A stretch of DNA of 64,000 nt from Brachyhypopomus gauderio (GCF_052324685.1 NC_135213.1:36777578-36841577), one strand, 5' to 3'. Shown: positions 16,736 through 29,790, numbered from the stretch's first letter. Program-made: numbers and translations. The notes: generated by a model not told the origin, from the letters alone.

Positions 16736-16952
16736 TTATTGGTGCTCCAAGCTGAAATAGTCATGCATCAGTTTCCTAAAATCTCAATATTACTATTTTA
16801 ATGATGGACCGAATAACATCACTACTAATTGTCAGGTAGTGACTTGTTTGCAAATGCATATTTAAAGCTTAAGAAATCCATGTTGTTTGAAGCCTAAAAA
16901 ATTCTGTTAAAGTTTCAAAATATGGGTGTGTTACTATGGGGTGTGAATTCAG

Positions 16953-17225
16953 GGCAGTCATGGCCTGGCGGTTAGGGAACTGGTCTTGTGACCGGAGGGT
17001 CGTGGGTTCGATTCCCAGACAGGCCATGACTGAGGTGCCCTTGAGCAAGGCACTTAACCCCAACTGCTCCCCGGGCGCCGGGCTAGGGCTGCCCACCGCT
17101 CTGGGCACGTGTAATCCACAGCCCCCTAGTAATCACTAGTGTTTGTGTGTTCTGACTGCACAGATGGGTTAAAAGCGGAGGACAAATTTCGATTGGGGTG
17201 TAAAAAATCACAATTGACAAAATAT
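16953..17225 (+). mobile_element. tRNA-derived SINE
   Basis: The element starts with a tRNA-like head, with an A-box-like GGCCTGGCGGTTAGGGAACT at about 16972 and a B-box GGGTTCGATTCCC at about 17004, the RNA polymerase III promoter layout. The body that follows includes TTGAGCAAGGCACTTAACCCC, the widely shared body of fish tRNA-derived SINEs, and an A/T-rich 3' part. I recognise the body from teleost SINEs in general and cannot name the subfamily. Clear target-site duplications were not identified. Confidence 0.85.
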
Positions 17226-17452
17226 GGCACATTTCTAATATTCTGGAAACATTTTACTAGTGGTGAGTAAAAATGTGTTTCCCTAAAACATGTTTATAAC
17301 TTGAAATGATCCAAAGAGCATTTTTTTCACTACAATTAATGCAGCATTTCACTGCACCTGTAGTTAAAATAGTAGTTAATGTTGGATGGTGATGCACATG
17401 TAGATGCAATACATGCATTTCAGAACAACGCTCACAGATATATATGACTGTT

Positions 17453-17507
17453 TCTATACTATTCTATTCTATTCTATTCTATTCTATTCTATTCTATTCT
17501 ATTCTAT
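17453..17507. repeat. (ATTCT)n pentanucleotide microsatellite
   Basis: About ten tandem ATTCT units. It is an AT-rich pentanucleotide repeat that stands out among the dinucleotide repeats of this window. Confidence 0.9.
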
Positions 17508-18525
17508 ATGCACAGTCATATGAATATTTCAGCTTGTGTGTGTGTATTCTCATTATTTGTTCCTGGGTTCCTGGGTAGCTGCTTCATTGTGTCTTAGCAG
17601 AGCAGAAATGCACAGCTGAGATTTGACGTGGACATGGATGAGCAGATCCAGTGTGAATCCAGCATGCCACTCAAAATCAGATGGAGCCTCCCCACACCAG
17701 CGTGGGCTGTAGGCTGCCGGTCCAGACTAACAGATCAATTAATGACTGCTGAGATATGGAAGATGGTTAGAAACAGAACTCCTATAACATTTGTTCGAGT
17801 TTTTTACTCATCACAAAAACTTGGTATTAGATATATCTCAATGGTGGGGCCGATGCCATCACGAAGCTGTTGATGGCAAATGATACAACTGGTCTTGGAA
17901 TCAACTTCAAGGCAAAACAAAGTGCAATCATTACATAAAGATCTGGTCAAAAATGAGCTTCCTGTGTAAGTCTTCCCATCACATTCAGCCTTTCTTTCTG
18001 TGTACTTTTCTTCAGGATATCATAAATTTTCTATACTACCCTGCAAGGCAGCTGGTAATTTTGAAGTTATGTAGTTATATTATGCACGCTTAGGGAGTGA
18101 GTGAGTAATTTTAGGAGAATGGCGTTATATCTTACATTATGAGTGTTTCAAATAAAATATTGCGCTTTCGACACCCTGCAGGTGTTTAAACCTGGGGCGT
18201 CCCCTGGGTGAGGTAGAAATGTTAAACAGTTTGTTTGGTTTGGAGTCTGTCTGGTCTATTCTTAGTCCAGTCTGCAGAACCTTCTGGAATGTTCTGGTGT
18301 GATTTATGCGTGTAGATGTTTTAATTGTCCGATGCTTAAGCACGTGTGGTGGTTTGGTTGAGTGTGTGTTCACATGGTTTGACCAGGCGAGGTTTTTCTT
18401 CCACAAAGCGGCAGTGTTTAGGAGTTTCACAGGTACAATGGTGTCTAGTTCTCACCTGTGGCAGTGTACAGCAGGAGAAGTATTATTCCAGACAGTACTG
18501 GGTGATGAAGAGCTGCAAAACCCGA

Positions 18526-18529
<4 letters not shown>

Positions 18530-18567
<38 letters not shown>
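18530..18567. repeat. (CT)n microsatellite
   Basis: About 19 CT dinucleotides in unique DNA. Confidence 0.9.
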
Positions 18568-18571
<4 letters not shown>

Positions 18572-21500
18572 GCTCTATCAGAGTAGCTTTATGTGTACAA
18601 TTCCTGTAAAAAGAAATAAACACATCTGAACTGTGTTTAATTCAGGTCAAATTCACATCTGACACAATCTGTAAAGCCAGCGGAAGCAGAAAACGTTTCA
18701 GACCAAACTAAAAGCTCTTCTTTAAGGACCTGACCTGTAAGCCGCATGCGAGCGCTAATCAGAGCGGATGAACACAAAGAGCTGTGTGGCGGCTGCGGTG
18801 TTGTGATCCGCCCGGCACCGGGTACTGACCTTCTGGTCCAGGCCAGGGCAGCTTGATGAATCGGGCCTGTCTCCTCCAGAGACGTTGGTCCATACGTTGG
18901 TCCTGGAGAAAACGCTCTTCGTCTGGGAACACTCGAACACCCTGCAGCTGCATGTCGTGTGTGTGTGTGTGAGTGTGTGTCTGTGTGTGTGCGTGTGTGT
19001 GCCCAATAGCCATTAGGTCCAACTCAACACATTCTCCTGGGGATTTCCTTGGGTCTATTTGATGGAAAGAAACTGTAAAATATGTTGGCTTGTACACTGC
19101 GATGAAATTTTTGCTTTTTCCATGATTTTTTTTTACTGAATTCTTTCTAATAAAACGCTGGGTGTTGATGTCCAGTAGACATGTCAAGTACTTTATTTTA
19201 CTTGAAACTACCACTGTGAATCATAATCGTATTACTTTTGATGGTTTTCTATTGATTTTAAGCTGATATTTTTCATTCTTGGATATACAGTGTCTGTCTC
19301 ACACTTCAGATCAAAACTAATTCAATATATGCAGACCATTAACCTTGGATTTACACTGAACTCTCTGTGGAGACTTGTCCAAATTACCATAACACCAGTC
19401 AACCGTGCACAGTCTCTGCACAGGTGTTGCACCATTCCCTCGACGCGGTGACAGACGCTGCCGCTGTAAGCTAACGTGCGCTATGGCATATATTTCGGGA
19501 GAGGGCTGTCTTCTGGGTCAGTACTCGGAGGGGAACGAAATGTGTGCCAGATCTGGCAGCACAGTTGTGTTGGGGAGCACCGATCAGGAGACACGTGCCA
19601 GGCTCGGTCGTATCGCCATATACGTTTGTATATGCTCTACGTACACTGGATGGTTTTCAGCCTACAGTGTAACCACCTAGACTGCTAGCAGAATAGCGTT
19701 CTGGCAATATTATCATTCCTGTTGTGCTATTGTATTTAGTTTCTATAACTAATTGATATAGTAACTCATTTAACTAATTAATTCATTTAATATTATAGCT
19801 AATGGATTTAGATGTATGAACAAATGTATCATCAAATATTTTTAGTTAAGGCTAGCATCTAAAACACCCGCTGAAATCTGGTTTTGTGTGTGTGTGTGTG
19901 TGTGTGTGTGAGGAGGGTATTCTGCTGGCTTTCTCAGACATTTAGTATATATTTCACACAATGCCTTTGCAATTAACTGTAGACCACTGTGGGCCTGAAC
20001 ATCCCACTGTTGTAGGACTGATGGGCCTTACAGGCATGTGTGGAGCACAGCTCTCTCTTTATTTCGCTGTGTTGGTTGTATTGTCATGAAGGCCTGCACT
20101 GTAGTGTCAGTAGTACTTATGTTTAGTATGTCATTCTATGTACTCAACTAACAATTTGCAGATGCCACAAAATGAAACCAAAAACTGTTGCGAAACTACC
20201 AAACTACTAGTCTAATTAAAAATAATATCTGTTCCCCCCACCACATTTTTCCACTGATTAAAGCTCTTTTTTAAGACTCTGCCTTCAAAGACACAGGTTC
20301 TCCCAATGGCTCCCCATCTCTCCACCGTAGAGCTGTATCAGTGGCCCCTAACCTCTTTATAGATAAACTATTGATCATCCTCGCTCATCCTCCTGAGCAA
20401 TTCTCTTGAAAATTATTCAAAACCCACAATTTAGATGCTCCTCTGCGCAGCTCATTAATCAGAGATGTGTCTGCACCCACAGCCCTCAGAGAAGGTCTTC
20501 AGTAATGCAGACTAGAATTCAAATAGCATTTTTCTGTCTGCTGTACAGACCCTCTGCTTAGGGAGGGGTCTCACAGACACACACACACACACACACATAC
20601 AGTACTGCTGGTGCAGCTTAACAGAGACAGACATTCTGACACTTGTCTATCCATGCAGTGAAGTGTAAATTAGACAGTACAGGAAGGGGAAGGTGCCTTA
20701 ATGACTGAAGGATGAATTCTTACATTTTCATACGCTATCTGTGTCGATAGATAGAGAATGATTGGCATTATATTCTTTCCATCTGTCAGTATGTCTCTCT
20801 CTCTCTCTGTCCCTTCCTTTCTCTGCCCATCACCCCCCCCCCCCAAACACACACACACACCTCCTTTGCTTTTCTCTTTCTCCGCCTATAATATTGCTCA
20901 TCGCCCTCCTGCCTGTCACCACGGCGACCAGCGGTATCAGGCTCATGGTGAATCTGTCATCATGTCAGCAGAGAGGCTCAATTAAAAGAGCACCCAGGAC
21001 CCAGGTTCAAATTAATGATGACACCTTCATTTTTCCAGAAGCATCTGTGGGCTTCCTCACCCGACCTTGCTGTGCTGCCCTTTGTATGAAAGACAGGAAA
21101 TTTTCACAGGGGTCTTCTTTCTTTTTTTCTCAGATTTCCCTGAATTTTGCCTCTCATCTACTCATTCTCTGTTCTGTCAGCTCTATCTGCCTCAGACAGT
21201 CTCCTTTTAAACAAAGACATGAATCGGTGATGTCTCATACAAAGGTTCACAGCTGCACCGAAATGTTCTCCGAAGAACCGTCTTCTTTGTCGTTGCACTG
21301 TACACTAAGAACTAGACGGTGGAACCCCTGAACCTCTCGATTCACCACATCACTCCCTGGTTCCTCACCTCCTTGCTCAACACTCCTAGTGCTTTACCTG
21401 TGCACACCAACCCTGGAGGCAAAACAATACCACCGACAGAACTGTTCATACAGACCAACGGGGAGAGCTTAAACTGACAAAGCAGGTAGTATGGAGGGTG

Positions 21501-23427
21501 ATAGCCAGGTTCCAGGTCATTAACGCTTGGACAACAAAGAGGAAGGTAATGCTTGATATCTCCCCCTTCTCCAAACCCCAAACCATTTTTTATTGCAGTG
21601 GAGTCATATTGATCTATGGCTCAGATGATGAAATGGGTCCGCAGCTGATTTTAAAAAGCCACAGAGCCTTTGCAGGGGTCAGATAACCCTGAGCAATCTA
21701 TCCCTTTTGGTTGAAGGCCATGCTGGAGATGCCCTCTTTGTTTAGTGCAGCTTTCGAGTTAAGCACACGTCAATCAAAGAACAGTCTCCCTTCACCCTGT
21801 GTGTTTGAGTTTGACTGTAGTGAGCTGGCTACGAGCACAGGGTTATTGTTGGTTTGGTGTTCACCCCTCTTAGGTATCACATGTGTGTCTCAGCAGAGGC
21901 TGTAATTACACTGTTTTCATAGCTCTCGCTTTACGTCCTTCAACGCATTCAGCAGTGCAGGAGGTGAAATGTTCGAGTTCAGTGTCTATCACTTACATCC
22001 AGGAAATATGTGTCTATGACTGAACTGACTGAATTTTCCTACAACTCTAGTTTCATAAGTCATTGGCTGTGATGTGGCATATTTCACCTTCATATGGAGC
22101 ACTCTATTACGCTGCCATGAGTAAAGAATGAGTCAAGGTGAGAATGTTATTATGGCAGTATTATATCTGTGTCGAGCTCGTCGGGATTTATAATGCGTGG
22201 ATGAGGAATCCGCACCACGGCATCATCATGTTTCATGGAGCTATTTTAGATATCATCTAGCGCGGTGTCACTGGAGTTAGCATTAGGGATAGTTCGCTCA
22301 TATCGTTGGACGTCTGCTGCCTGTCTGAGACGGATTAAGACACTAAGGTCAAAGAGACACAGAGACACCAAGCTATCCAGCTGCTCTGGGGCATCCTTCA
22401 CATTAAGTCAAAGGTACACTCCAGTTCTTTAATTTAATTGGAAGGTCACCAGTCATGTAACGCCAGCTAGCCTGTAATTAACACCCCCCGTCCCCCCGTA
22501 ACTTGTTTAAATGTCCTCTTCCTGATATATCCACACATAGTGTGTCTTTTTTATGTTGATGGAAGGCAGTGGCATTGAAGTGCAGATTTTACAGCACATC
22601 TCTTAAGCTGGGGTTCTAGTTATTGGTCCTCTACTCCCGCCAGTTTGTAACATCGAGAGCGTCTTTGTCATAGACATCTCATTCCTTACGTCACTGCCAT
22701 TTCAAAGTCTGCTGGGTATTAATTACAAAGATGACAGAAAAGACACGCGGATAGAGAAGATGACACAGAGTGCTCTTAACTTAAGAGGTTTGGTTTTGTT
22801 CCGTAGTGTCAGCCATCTTTCCACAGAGCAAATTCTTCCACAGCCTTGGTGGTTTGGTTAAAATTTATTGTAATTTACTTACACTGCCACAGTTGAGTTT
22901 GGTTTTATTTCAGATCGTGTGTTTCAAATAAAATGTTGACTTTATGCTACACGTGGTTAAAAACTATGCCATGAAATATTAATGAACATGTATAGGCAGT
23001 TTCTTTTAAATATAGCCCAGTAAACAAGTTCTGTCATGCTTGATACACAAAGATTTTCAAACCACAGAAATGAAGGTTGAGTCAAATGATGCCTTCAAAC
23101 ACCCCAACCCCAACACATATCTGGGATGCATTGCCAAATTTATGACTCTGAGTGATGGAATCACGATTTTGCCTCCAGTGGTTATGAATCAGTGAAGCGG
23201 GACTTTATTAATCTGCGTACCACGCTGAACATAGCGGAACATTCCAGACAGTTTGCTGAGATAAACTCGCTACTCAGACATTAAGCAGACAAGAGTTCCA
23301 TCCTGTTGCTGGTCCAGGGGATTGGGACTATTGTCATAAGCTACACAGCCATCTAGCTAGTGTTGACTTTAAGGACGTTATCTGCTGCAAGGCCTGGATT
23401 AAGTTGTCATCGCCGATATTGCACGCA

Positions 23428-23535
23428 GCCTCACACACACCTCAGGAATGCTAGCTGCTAGCTGCCTCAGACACACCTCAGGAATGCTAGCTGCTAGTTG
23501 CCTCACACACTTCAGGAATGTTAGCTGCTATGTTT
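23428..23535. repeat. Three-copy tandem repeat with GCTAGCTGCTAG
   Basis: Three imperfect copies of a roughly 40-bp unit containing CCTCACACACACCTCAGGA and ATGCTAGCTGCTAG. The GCTAGC core is self-complementary, so each unit can form a small hairpin. Confidence 0.8.
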
Positions 23536-24131
23536 TGGTTGCCTTATAAGGCCATATATTCAACAAGTTTACAATATATTAGCATTTTGTGCTAACTAAT
23601 TTTGCATAAGTTGCTGTTTTATTATACAAATTAATGAGGAGTTGAGCCTCTTAAAAGTGCTGTCAACTGTTGAGGAGCAAGAGCGTGGAAGATTATGCAT
23701 GAGAAGTATGAGAAGTTGTGTGTTCAAGATTAGGCCTACAAGCACATCATCTGGAGGTAAACTTATGGGATCTTAAAAATATAGAGGCTGATGCCTATAG
23801 TGTTGAGAAGGGGCTTAATCGCTGCACTTTGATCACTGCACGGCTGTTCCTACAAGGAAATGGCGCCTCTTTCAAATTTCGTATCGCTTCTATTTCTCAA
23901 TAAAATTTATGGCAAACTGCCTTCACGGTAAATGCTATTATTAACAAGAGTTGCATCCATTAGTTATTATTAGTTAAACTAAATTCATTGTTTCATTTCA
24001 CCAATGAAAGTAATAAAATGCTTTTTAGTCAGTAAAACGATTACGTTGCGACAGAATCAGAAAACGTTTGTGCTTATATTCCGTGATGATAAACTACTAC
24101 ATAGCACCTACAAGCAACTACATAGCACTTT

Positions 24132-24186
24132 TGTAAGTCGCTCTGGATAAGAGCGTCTGCTAAATGCCATAAATGTAAATGTAAAT
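24132..24186 (+). mobile_element. SINE/LINE 3'-tail fragment
   Basis: CGCTCTGGATAAGAGCGTCT, followed by GCTAAATGCCATAAATG and two TAAATG repeats, is the highly repeated 3' tail shared by teleost SINEs and their partner LINEs. Only the tail is present. Related decayed tails occur near 36480 and 62770. Confidence 0.75.
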
Positions 24187-24239
24187 AAACGTGGCATAAC
24201 TGATTGCGCTAAAACCAAACAAAAAAACAAAAAAAAAAT

Positions 24240-24905
24240 AGATTTGTATCGAAAAAGACAAATTATACCACAGTTAGTTCCGACCCTACAATGTGATTGG
24301 CTGAGAGGCGATCTAGGAGTGCCAATATTACACGTTATAGCACTGTAACCGAAGCTCTCCATGTATTACTCCGCCACATACAGGTAACCTAGCAACGAAG
24401 CAGCGTTTACAAGCCAAACAGCGCAACTACAAACAAGCAGCAACATTAAATATTTTGGCTTCGAAAGCATTTGTTTCGATCTGAAACTGGAGGATGAAGC
24501 TATAAATGACCAGCCTCATTCCTCCAATGAGCCAAGGTTTGTCACGCTTACAAATAATGATTTGGATGAGCTGGAAATGCAGAGAAACGAAGTTAATACC
24601 GTAAAATCCATTATCAATAATTGTTGTACTTTATTTTTAATAAATACAATTTTATCAACAGTTGTTTTTGTGTATATTTGCCTCTATAATATTTATTGGG
24701 TAAGGCTGTTCCATTGAGTGGAACTATTTTAACTGGCGGAGTGTTTTTAACCAAACAGGTCGTATTTTCTCGTCCTCTTTAACTCAAAATCTTTCAATAA
24801 ACAGCGATAATGGAACTGTGGTATAATCGCAATAATACACTCGAGGTTCGAGCAGTGCCAACATTAAACGTTATAGCACTCCCTCTCGTGTATTATTGCG
24901 TAAGT
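24240..24905 (+). mobile_element. Degenerate DNA-transposon relic with Crypton-like N-terminal coding fragment
   Basis: A frame around 24442-24610 encodes about 55 residues beginning NIKYFGFESICFDL and containing NEPRFVTLTNNDLDELEMQ. I recognise this as the N-terminal region of fish KIAA1958-like/Crypton-derived tyrosine-recombinase proteins. The frame then runs into AT-rich DNA, so the recombinase domain is missing. The fragment is bracketed by related sequences: GTGCCAATATTACACGTTATAGCAC near 24320 (19 of its bases recur) and a similar run ending in ACGTTATAGCAC near 24856, followed by CTCGTGTATTATTGCG. This looks like an internally deleted, non-autonomous copy. The family assignment is from memory of the protein family and is moderate. 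Confidence 0.5.
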
Positions 24906-27900
24906 AATTCTAGTACAAATACATATTAAACAAACAGGCATGACAAACAAGGCTTTTAAACGTTCTTAAACTACTTTCTGCCCTAGCGATTATTCGTGAG
25001 GCGACCCATTACATCAGCAACGTTTTTGCTTTTAATTTAATCTTTTACGGAGCAGTGTTAATTTGTTTTCATATGCATGATAATTAATTATTATTGTCAA
25101 TTAAATGTTTATTGGAGCTATTAAAATGCTATTTTAAAAAGGCGTTCTTTGAGACACTGGAAGATACACCTGTGTGCAGGTGATCAGGATGACCACCTCT
25201 GCCTTATTTTGACGGGGGAAATTGCACTAGACCATACTGCAAACCTCCGCCGCACCACTGTATACTTGTGTAGTATATGAGCATATAGCTCGAATACAGG
25301 TAATTACATCGCTTACGTTATTGACACGTTCATCATAGTATAGCTACATGACGGCGAAGACAAAGGTTATGAAAGCTACTTGTAATGTAGCAATCTGTTG
25401 GTGTCTATTGCTTGGTATTGCAGAATTACGAGTGCTACCCTCGGTGTTTGCAGTTAAACAAAATGATGATGATGACAAATAATAAAGTAGTGTGTTGTGT
25501 CTACACTATTGTCACTATATGGGTTTGTTTTCTTTTTCAGTAAAATAAATGTATTTTTAAATGTCCAGGTTCACTTTCACACAGGTCGGTATGCTTATTA
25601 ACCTTTCAGTGTCGATACAGCACAACCCCCTTTATTTAATCCCCAACTGACACTGAAGTGTCAAAATTGGCTGATATTTCAAACAGAAATTAACATTTTG
25701 AAGGCCACTCTTGGAGTAATTATGTGCAATTTCAAATCTGCGACTTGTCATTCGAACCTAAATGGTAGTGACAGTATTTGCATGTCTAATATCTCGAAGA
25801 CGTTAGATGAGTAGTGGATTTCACATTTAAATTCGGAATTAGAAACGAATCTGAACTGTCCTAAATGATTCTTTCTTTGTTCTCCGTCTTTGTGGAGGTT
25901 CAGTGTGTGTGGAGGTCTAAGGTCAATGAAGCCTCTTGCAGATATTGAAGTGGACAGCTGGTCTCGCCAAAACCGGGTTTCAGTGTGAACTTCATTTGAA
26001 TATGAAACGTTTATCGTTTTAAAAGCAGTCCAGCCCACGGATGAAAACACTGTTTTGTTTACGGGCGGTAGGATAAATATTAAAGGATTGCTTCTGGCAG
26101 ACTTTTAAAATCTCACCATGACGCTAAAAAGAACTCATCCATAAAATAATGAGTCGACGGTAAGTGGTTTGCTCAACAGCGGGAAAATGTTTCGAACAAA
26201 CAGATTTGTGAAAGGTAAACACGGAGGCGAAGTGCGCTCGCGCCTCATCAGTGCACGCTCTGCGCTCGCAGACAGGCTGACGCGCGCCGCCGGAGCCGCG
26301 CTTCTTTACACAGCAAAGATGGCGAGGAGTCTGATTGCTTATGTATTGCCCGTGCGATGTCCAAATGCGGCTGAAAGGGAGCGAATCTGTTTGCAGATCG
26401 GTCTTTGTGCGTCGCTGCGAGAATTAATGTGGGAGCCGCTCAGCTGGGCCGAGATCTTTGTTAATATGCAAGCCCGGTCCCTATACTCTCGCGGCGGCAA
26501 GCCCATCAAAGTTATCATCGTCCTAAAGAGCTCTCTCCATCCATAATGAATGAGCTATTGTATATCTGAGACTGCGGTCTATATCAAAAGCATAAAGACA
26601 AAGGAAATAGATGGAGAGGGGTTTCTCACCAGATGGGTCACTTCTACAACCAGTTCACTTCATTTAATCAACAGGGCTGAAATTAAACCAATTTATTAAT
26701 TACTGCTATGCTCATTCTTTATTGGGGGGAGATGTAAGAAACAAAAGCCATTTCCATAGCAACCCTAATTGAATATTTCTGAAATGATTAATGAATGGAT
26801 TGCTTTGCTCCGCACTTTACCAAATCTGACTCTCTTTCCTGACTCTTAAACTCTTGTTTAATCAAGATGTCGGGCGTAAAGATTCATTATTTGCACTGTG
26901 TAGGAATGGGATTCTAGCAAATGCTGTCTTTAGCCTTATGACGTTGGGGGTGGTGGTGTATATACATATTGTGGTGAAGTGAAAATGGCGAATTAAATGT
27001 GGAGGATTGTTTAGTCTGTATTAAGGAAGCATATGTGGACCCAGACATGTGCATTAGCCCGAACCGCACATGTGCAGAAAGATCTATGAATACAACCACT
27101 CTGAACATGGGAACATGGGCTATTTAGCATCAAACCCAGCATATAGCACATACATGTGACATGTGTATAAAATATTATGCATATACATGTGACATGTTAG
27201 CAAAAACAAGGTATTGCACTTTTAGAAAATGTATTAAAAAAGTTATCACCATTACCTGATGCCTGAATCCTTTCAGCAACCGACTGCAAACACACAATAA
27301 CTCTGAAATGAAAGTCGTTGCTTTGCGAATGTGCCACGTTCAGCAGGTGTTGGGTTTGTTTACTTTGGGGAATCTTGTATGGGCTATCTGGGACCCCAGA
27401 TGGGCGGATTCAGCCGGTCTTCCCAAGACCCCGTCCTGCCCCAGGAGAGTCGGCCCAAAATGTTCTCATTCCAGTTTTTGCACAAGCAGCCTCTGTAAAT
27501 ATTTTTTTTGCTTGAGCTGTTCTTATGGTGCCATTTGGTGAGAGTATGAGAAAGGATTTAGGGAGATTTTCTGAGGCTTTTGTTTAATAGGCATGCAAAT
27601 GGATTCCCAATATGTGAATCAGTTCTGCTCAGCTACACCATGAAGGCCTGTTCACCCGTTGTAAATTATTGCCATACAAATGTATATTTGGGTGCAATCA
27701 ATTCAAATTGGTCCAAGTCTATGATTGGCATACTTTTTTATTTTGTACATTAACATATTAGGGAATAGGATTTGCATAATGATTTGTTTGTTTTATGGTA
27801 AGGACAATTCTGAAGCATCCCTGAATTATTTGAGCGTAATCATATCACCCTAGCTACAAGGCATGCAGTTGCTTTCTGGGCTTATTGATCTAATGCTGGA

Positions 27901-28860
27901 TCATTCTTGAGGATTCACCATACTTGTCAAATTCATCTTCAATGAGCTTCAAAGCTGCTGCCATCTAAATTCACACCATGCTGGCTTGGTGGGGTTCAGT
28001 GTTGTGGTAATTGGTGCCAATGGTGTAGAAAGGGACAGATAAAATGGTGTCTTTGCCCCTGAACTTAGCCCGGAGGTGAAGCATTTCGATTGGCCGCTAT
28101 GGCCCCAGCCGGGGGGTGGGGGGTTCAGAGAGAGCTTATGTTATACTCCGTGGACCAATTAGTGCAAAGGGGGGGAGTTGTTACCCAGGTGTTGGCCACT
28201 CACAAGTGTAATTTAGGCTTTGCTTCATTGGAACAGCACCGATGCAGGCGAGACCAGTGAAGGGCGTTGAGCTTCAAAGCTCGGAGGGGATCATGTGGAG
28301 TTTTGGTGACGCTCCACTGCTGATCCTGTGTGTAAGCCTCGTGTCTGGGAGAGGCCTTTCAGAAATGCAAATGTATTCTACGTATTATCTGCTCTGGCCT
28401 TTGGCTGAAAAGCTCTAATGCGTTCCTAACAAAAGACAGTGAGCCATGATACATAGAATTTTAAAAGGAGCTTAATTAAAGCAGAGCTGTATTTTTCACA
28501 GCTCCAACTATAAAGTAATCCATTTGTGTTTAACTGAGAGTGTTTGCTCTCAAAGTAAAAAAATATATATTAAAAAGGTCTTCAGTGGAGGTTTGCTGTC
28601 AGAGCATTTTAATGAGATGAAGGAATCTGAACTCCTAACTCTCCAGGTGGTGCGTATATAAATCCAGCCCCCCTATACGAGAGCTTGTGTAAGAGTAAGA
28701 ACGCACGTAAAGGACCTGCCATGCGTGGAACAACACAGCAGAAGGTTCTTTCCACCTTTGCGAGCAATGCTGGTGTTGTGTGTCTGTGGACCGTTCAGTT
28801 CTGCTGGTCACTGAAAGTGCACCTAGAGATTGTTACAAAAAGAGAAAACAAAACGCAAAG
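24906..28860. other. Gene-free intergenic stretch with a CpG-rich patch
   Basis: No gene is supported. At 26215-26330 the DNA turns abruptly GC- and CpG-rich inside AT-rich surroundings, and 26380-26850 has the even, low-repeat look of conserved regulatory DNA. An open frame of 125 codons (26169-26546) crosses the patch but has no recognisable domain. Confidence 0.4.
26215..26530. promoter_or_regulatory. Candidate CpG-rich regulatory patch
   Basis: This segment holds CGCGCCGCCGGAGCCGCG and several GCGCTCGC motifs, unlike its AT-rich flanks. It could be an isolated CpG-island promoter (for example of a non-coding RNA) or a distal enhancer of rgmb, 19 kb away. Composition is the only evidence. 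Confidence 0.25.
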
Positions 28861-28862
28861 GA

Positions 28863-29600
28863 AAGGTGGGGGTAAGGTGGGGGTAAGGTGGGGGTAAGGT
28901 GGGGGTAAGGTGGAGGTAAGGTGGGGGTAAGGTGGGGGTAAGGTGGGGGTAAGGTGGAGGCAAGGTGAAGGTAAGGTGGGGGTAAGGTGGGGGTAAGGTG
29001 GAGGTAAGGTGGAGGCAAGGTGAAGGTAAGGTGGGGGTAAGGTGGGGGTAAGGTGGGGGTAAGGTGGAGGCAAGGTGATGGTAAGGTGGGGGTAAGGTGG
29101 AGGTAAGGTGGGGGTAAGGTGGAGGCAAGGTGATGGTAAGGTGGGGGTAAGGTGGAGGTAAGGTGGGGGTAAGGTGGAGGTAAGGTGGGGGTAAGGTGGG
29201 GGTAAGGTGGGGGTAAGGTGGAGGTAAGGTGGGGGTAAGGTGGAGGTAAGGTGGGGTAAGGTGGGGGTAAGGTGGGGGTAAGGTGGAGGCAAGGTGAAGG
29301 TAAGGTGGGGGTAAGGTGGGGGTAAGGTGGAGGTAAGGTGGAGGCAAGGTGAAGGTAAGGTGGGGGTAAGGTGGGGGTAAGGTGGGGGTAAGGTGGAGGC
29401 AAGGTGATGGTAAGGTGGGGGTAAGGTGGAGGTAAGGTGGGGGTAAGGTGGAGGTAAGGTGGGGGTAAGGTGGGGGTAAGGTGGAGGCAAGGTGAAGGTA
29501 AGGTGGGGGTAAGGTGGGGGTAAGGTGGGGGTAAGGTGGAGGCAAGGTGATGGTAAGGTGGGGGTAAGGTGGAGGCAAGGTGAAGGTAAGGTGGAGGCAG
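28863..29600. repeat. 11-bp minisatellite GGTGGGGGTAA
   Basis: About 67 units of 11 bp: GGTGGGGGTAA with GGTGGAGGTAA, GGTGGAGGCAA, GGTGAAGGTAA and GGTGATGGTAA variants. The variants recur in ordered blocks, which implies duplication of multi-unit segments. Almost every unit contains GGTAAGG, similar to a 5' splice-site consensus. The Thr/Leu/Pro frames on the minus strand are artefacts of the 11-bp periodicity. Confidence 0.95.
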
Positions 29601-29723
29601 GATGAGCCGGTGGATGTCAGGGCAGGCAAAGTCGGGGATGTCGAGAACTGAGTGCCCTGAGTCAAGCCCCACTCCTGAGATGGTATAAAGGCTTAGTGAA
29701 TAATTCATCTGGCTCCTGCAGCA

Positions 29724-29726
<3 letters not shown>

Positions 29727-29785
<59 letters not shown>
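29727..29785. repeat. (AC)n microsatellite
   Basis: About 29 AC dinucleotides. A short (TTTA)n run follows at 29873-29897. Confidence 0.95.

Positions 29786-29790
<5 letters not shown>

Larger units (their letters stand above)
17226..24100. other. Gene-free intergenic stretch
   Basis: About 6.9 kb of AT-rich unique DNA. It holds small tandem repeats only: (ATTCT)n at 17453-17507, (CT)n at 18530-18567, TG-rich DNA at 18957-19002, (TG)n at 19884-19911 and (CA)n at 20577-20598. Open frames are short and lack homology that I can recognise. Confidence 0.5.

Noticed and set aside
20762-21331. 189-codon open frame
   Set aside because: It begins in low-complexity CT/CA sequence, has no recognisable motif and has no splice context.
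26169-26546. 125-codon open frame across the CpG-rich patch
   Set aside because: No recognised domain or splice support; GC-rich DNA lengthens chance frames.
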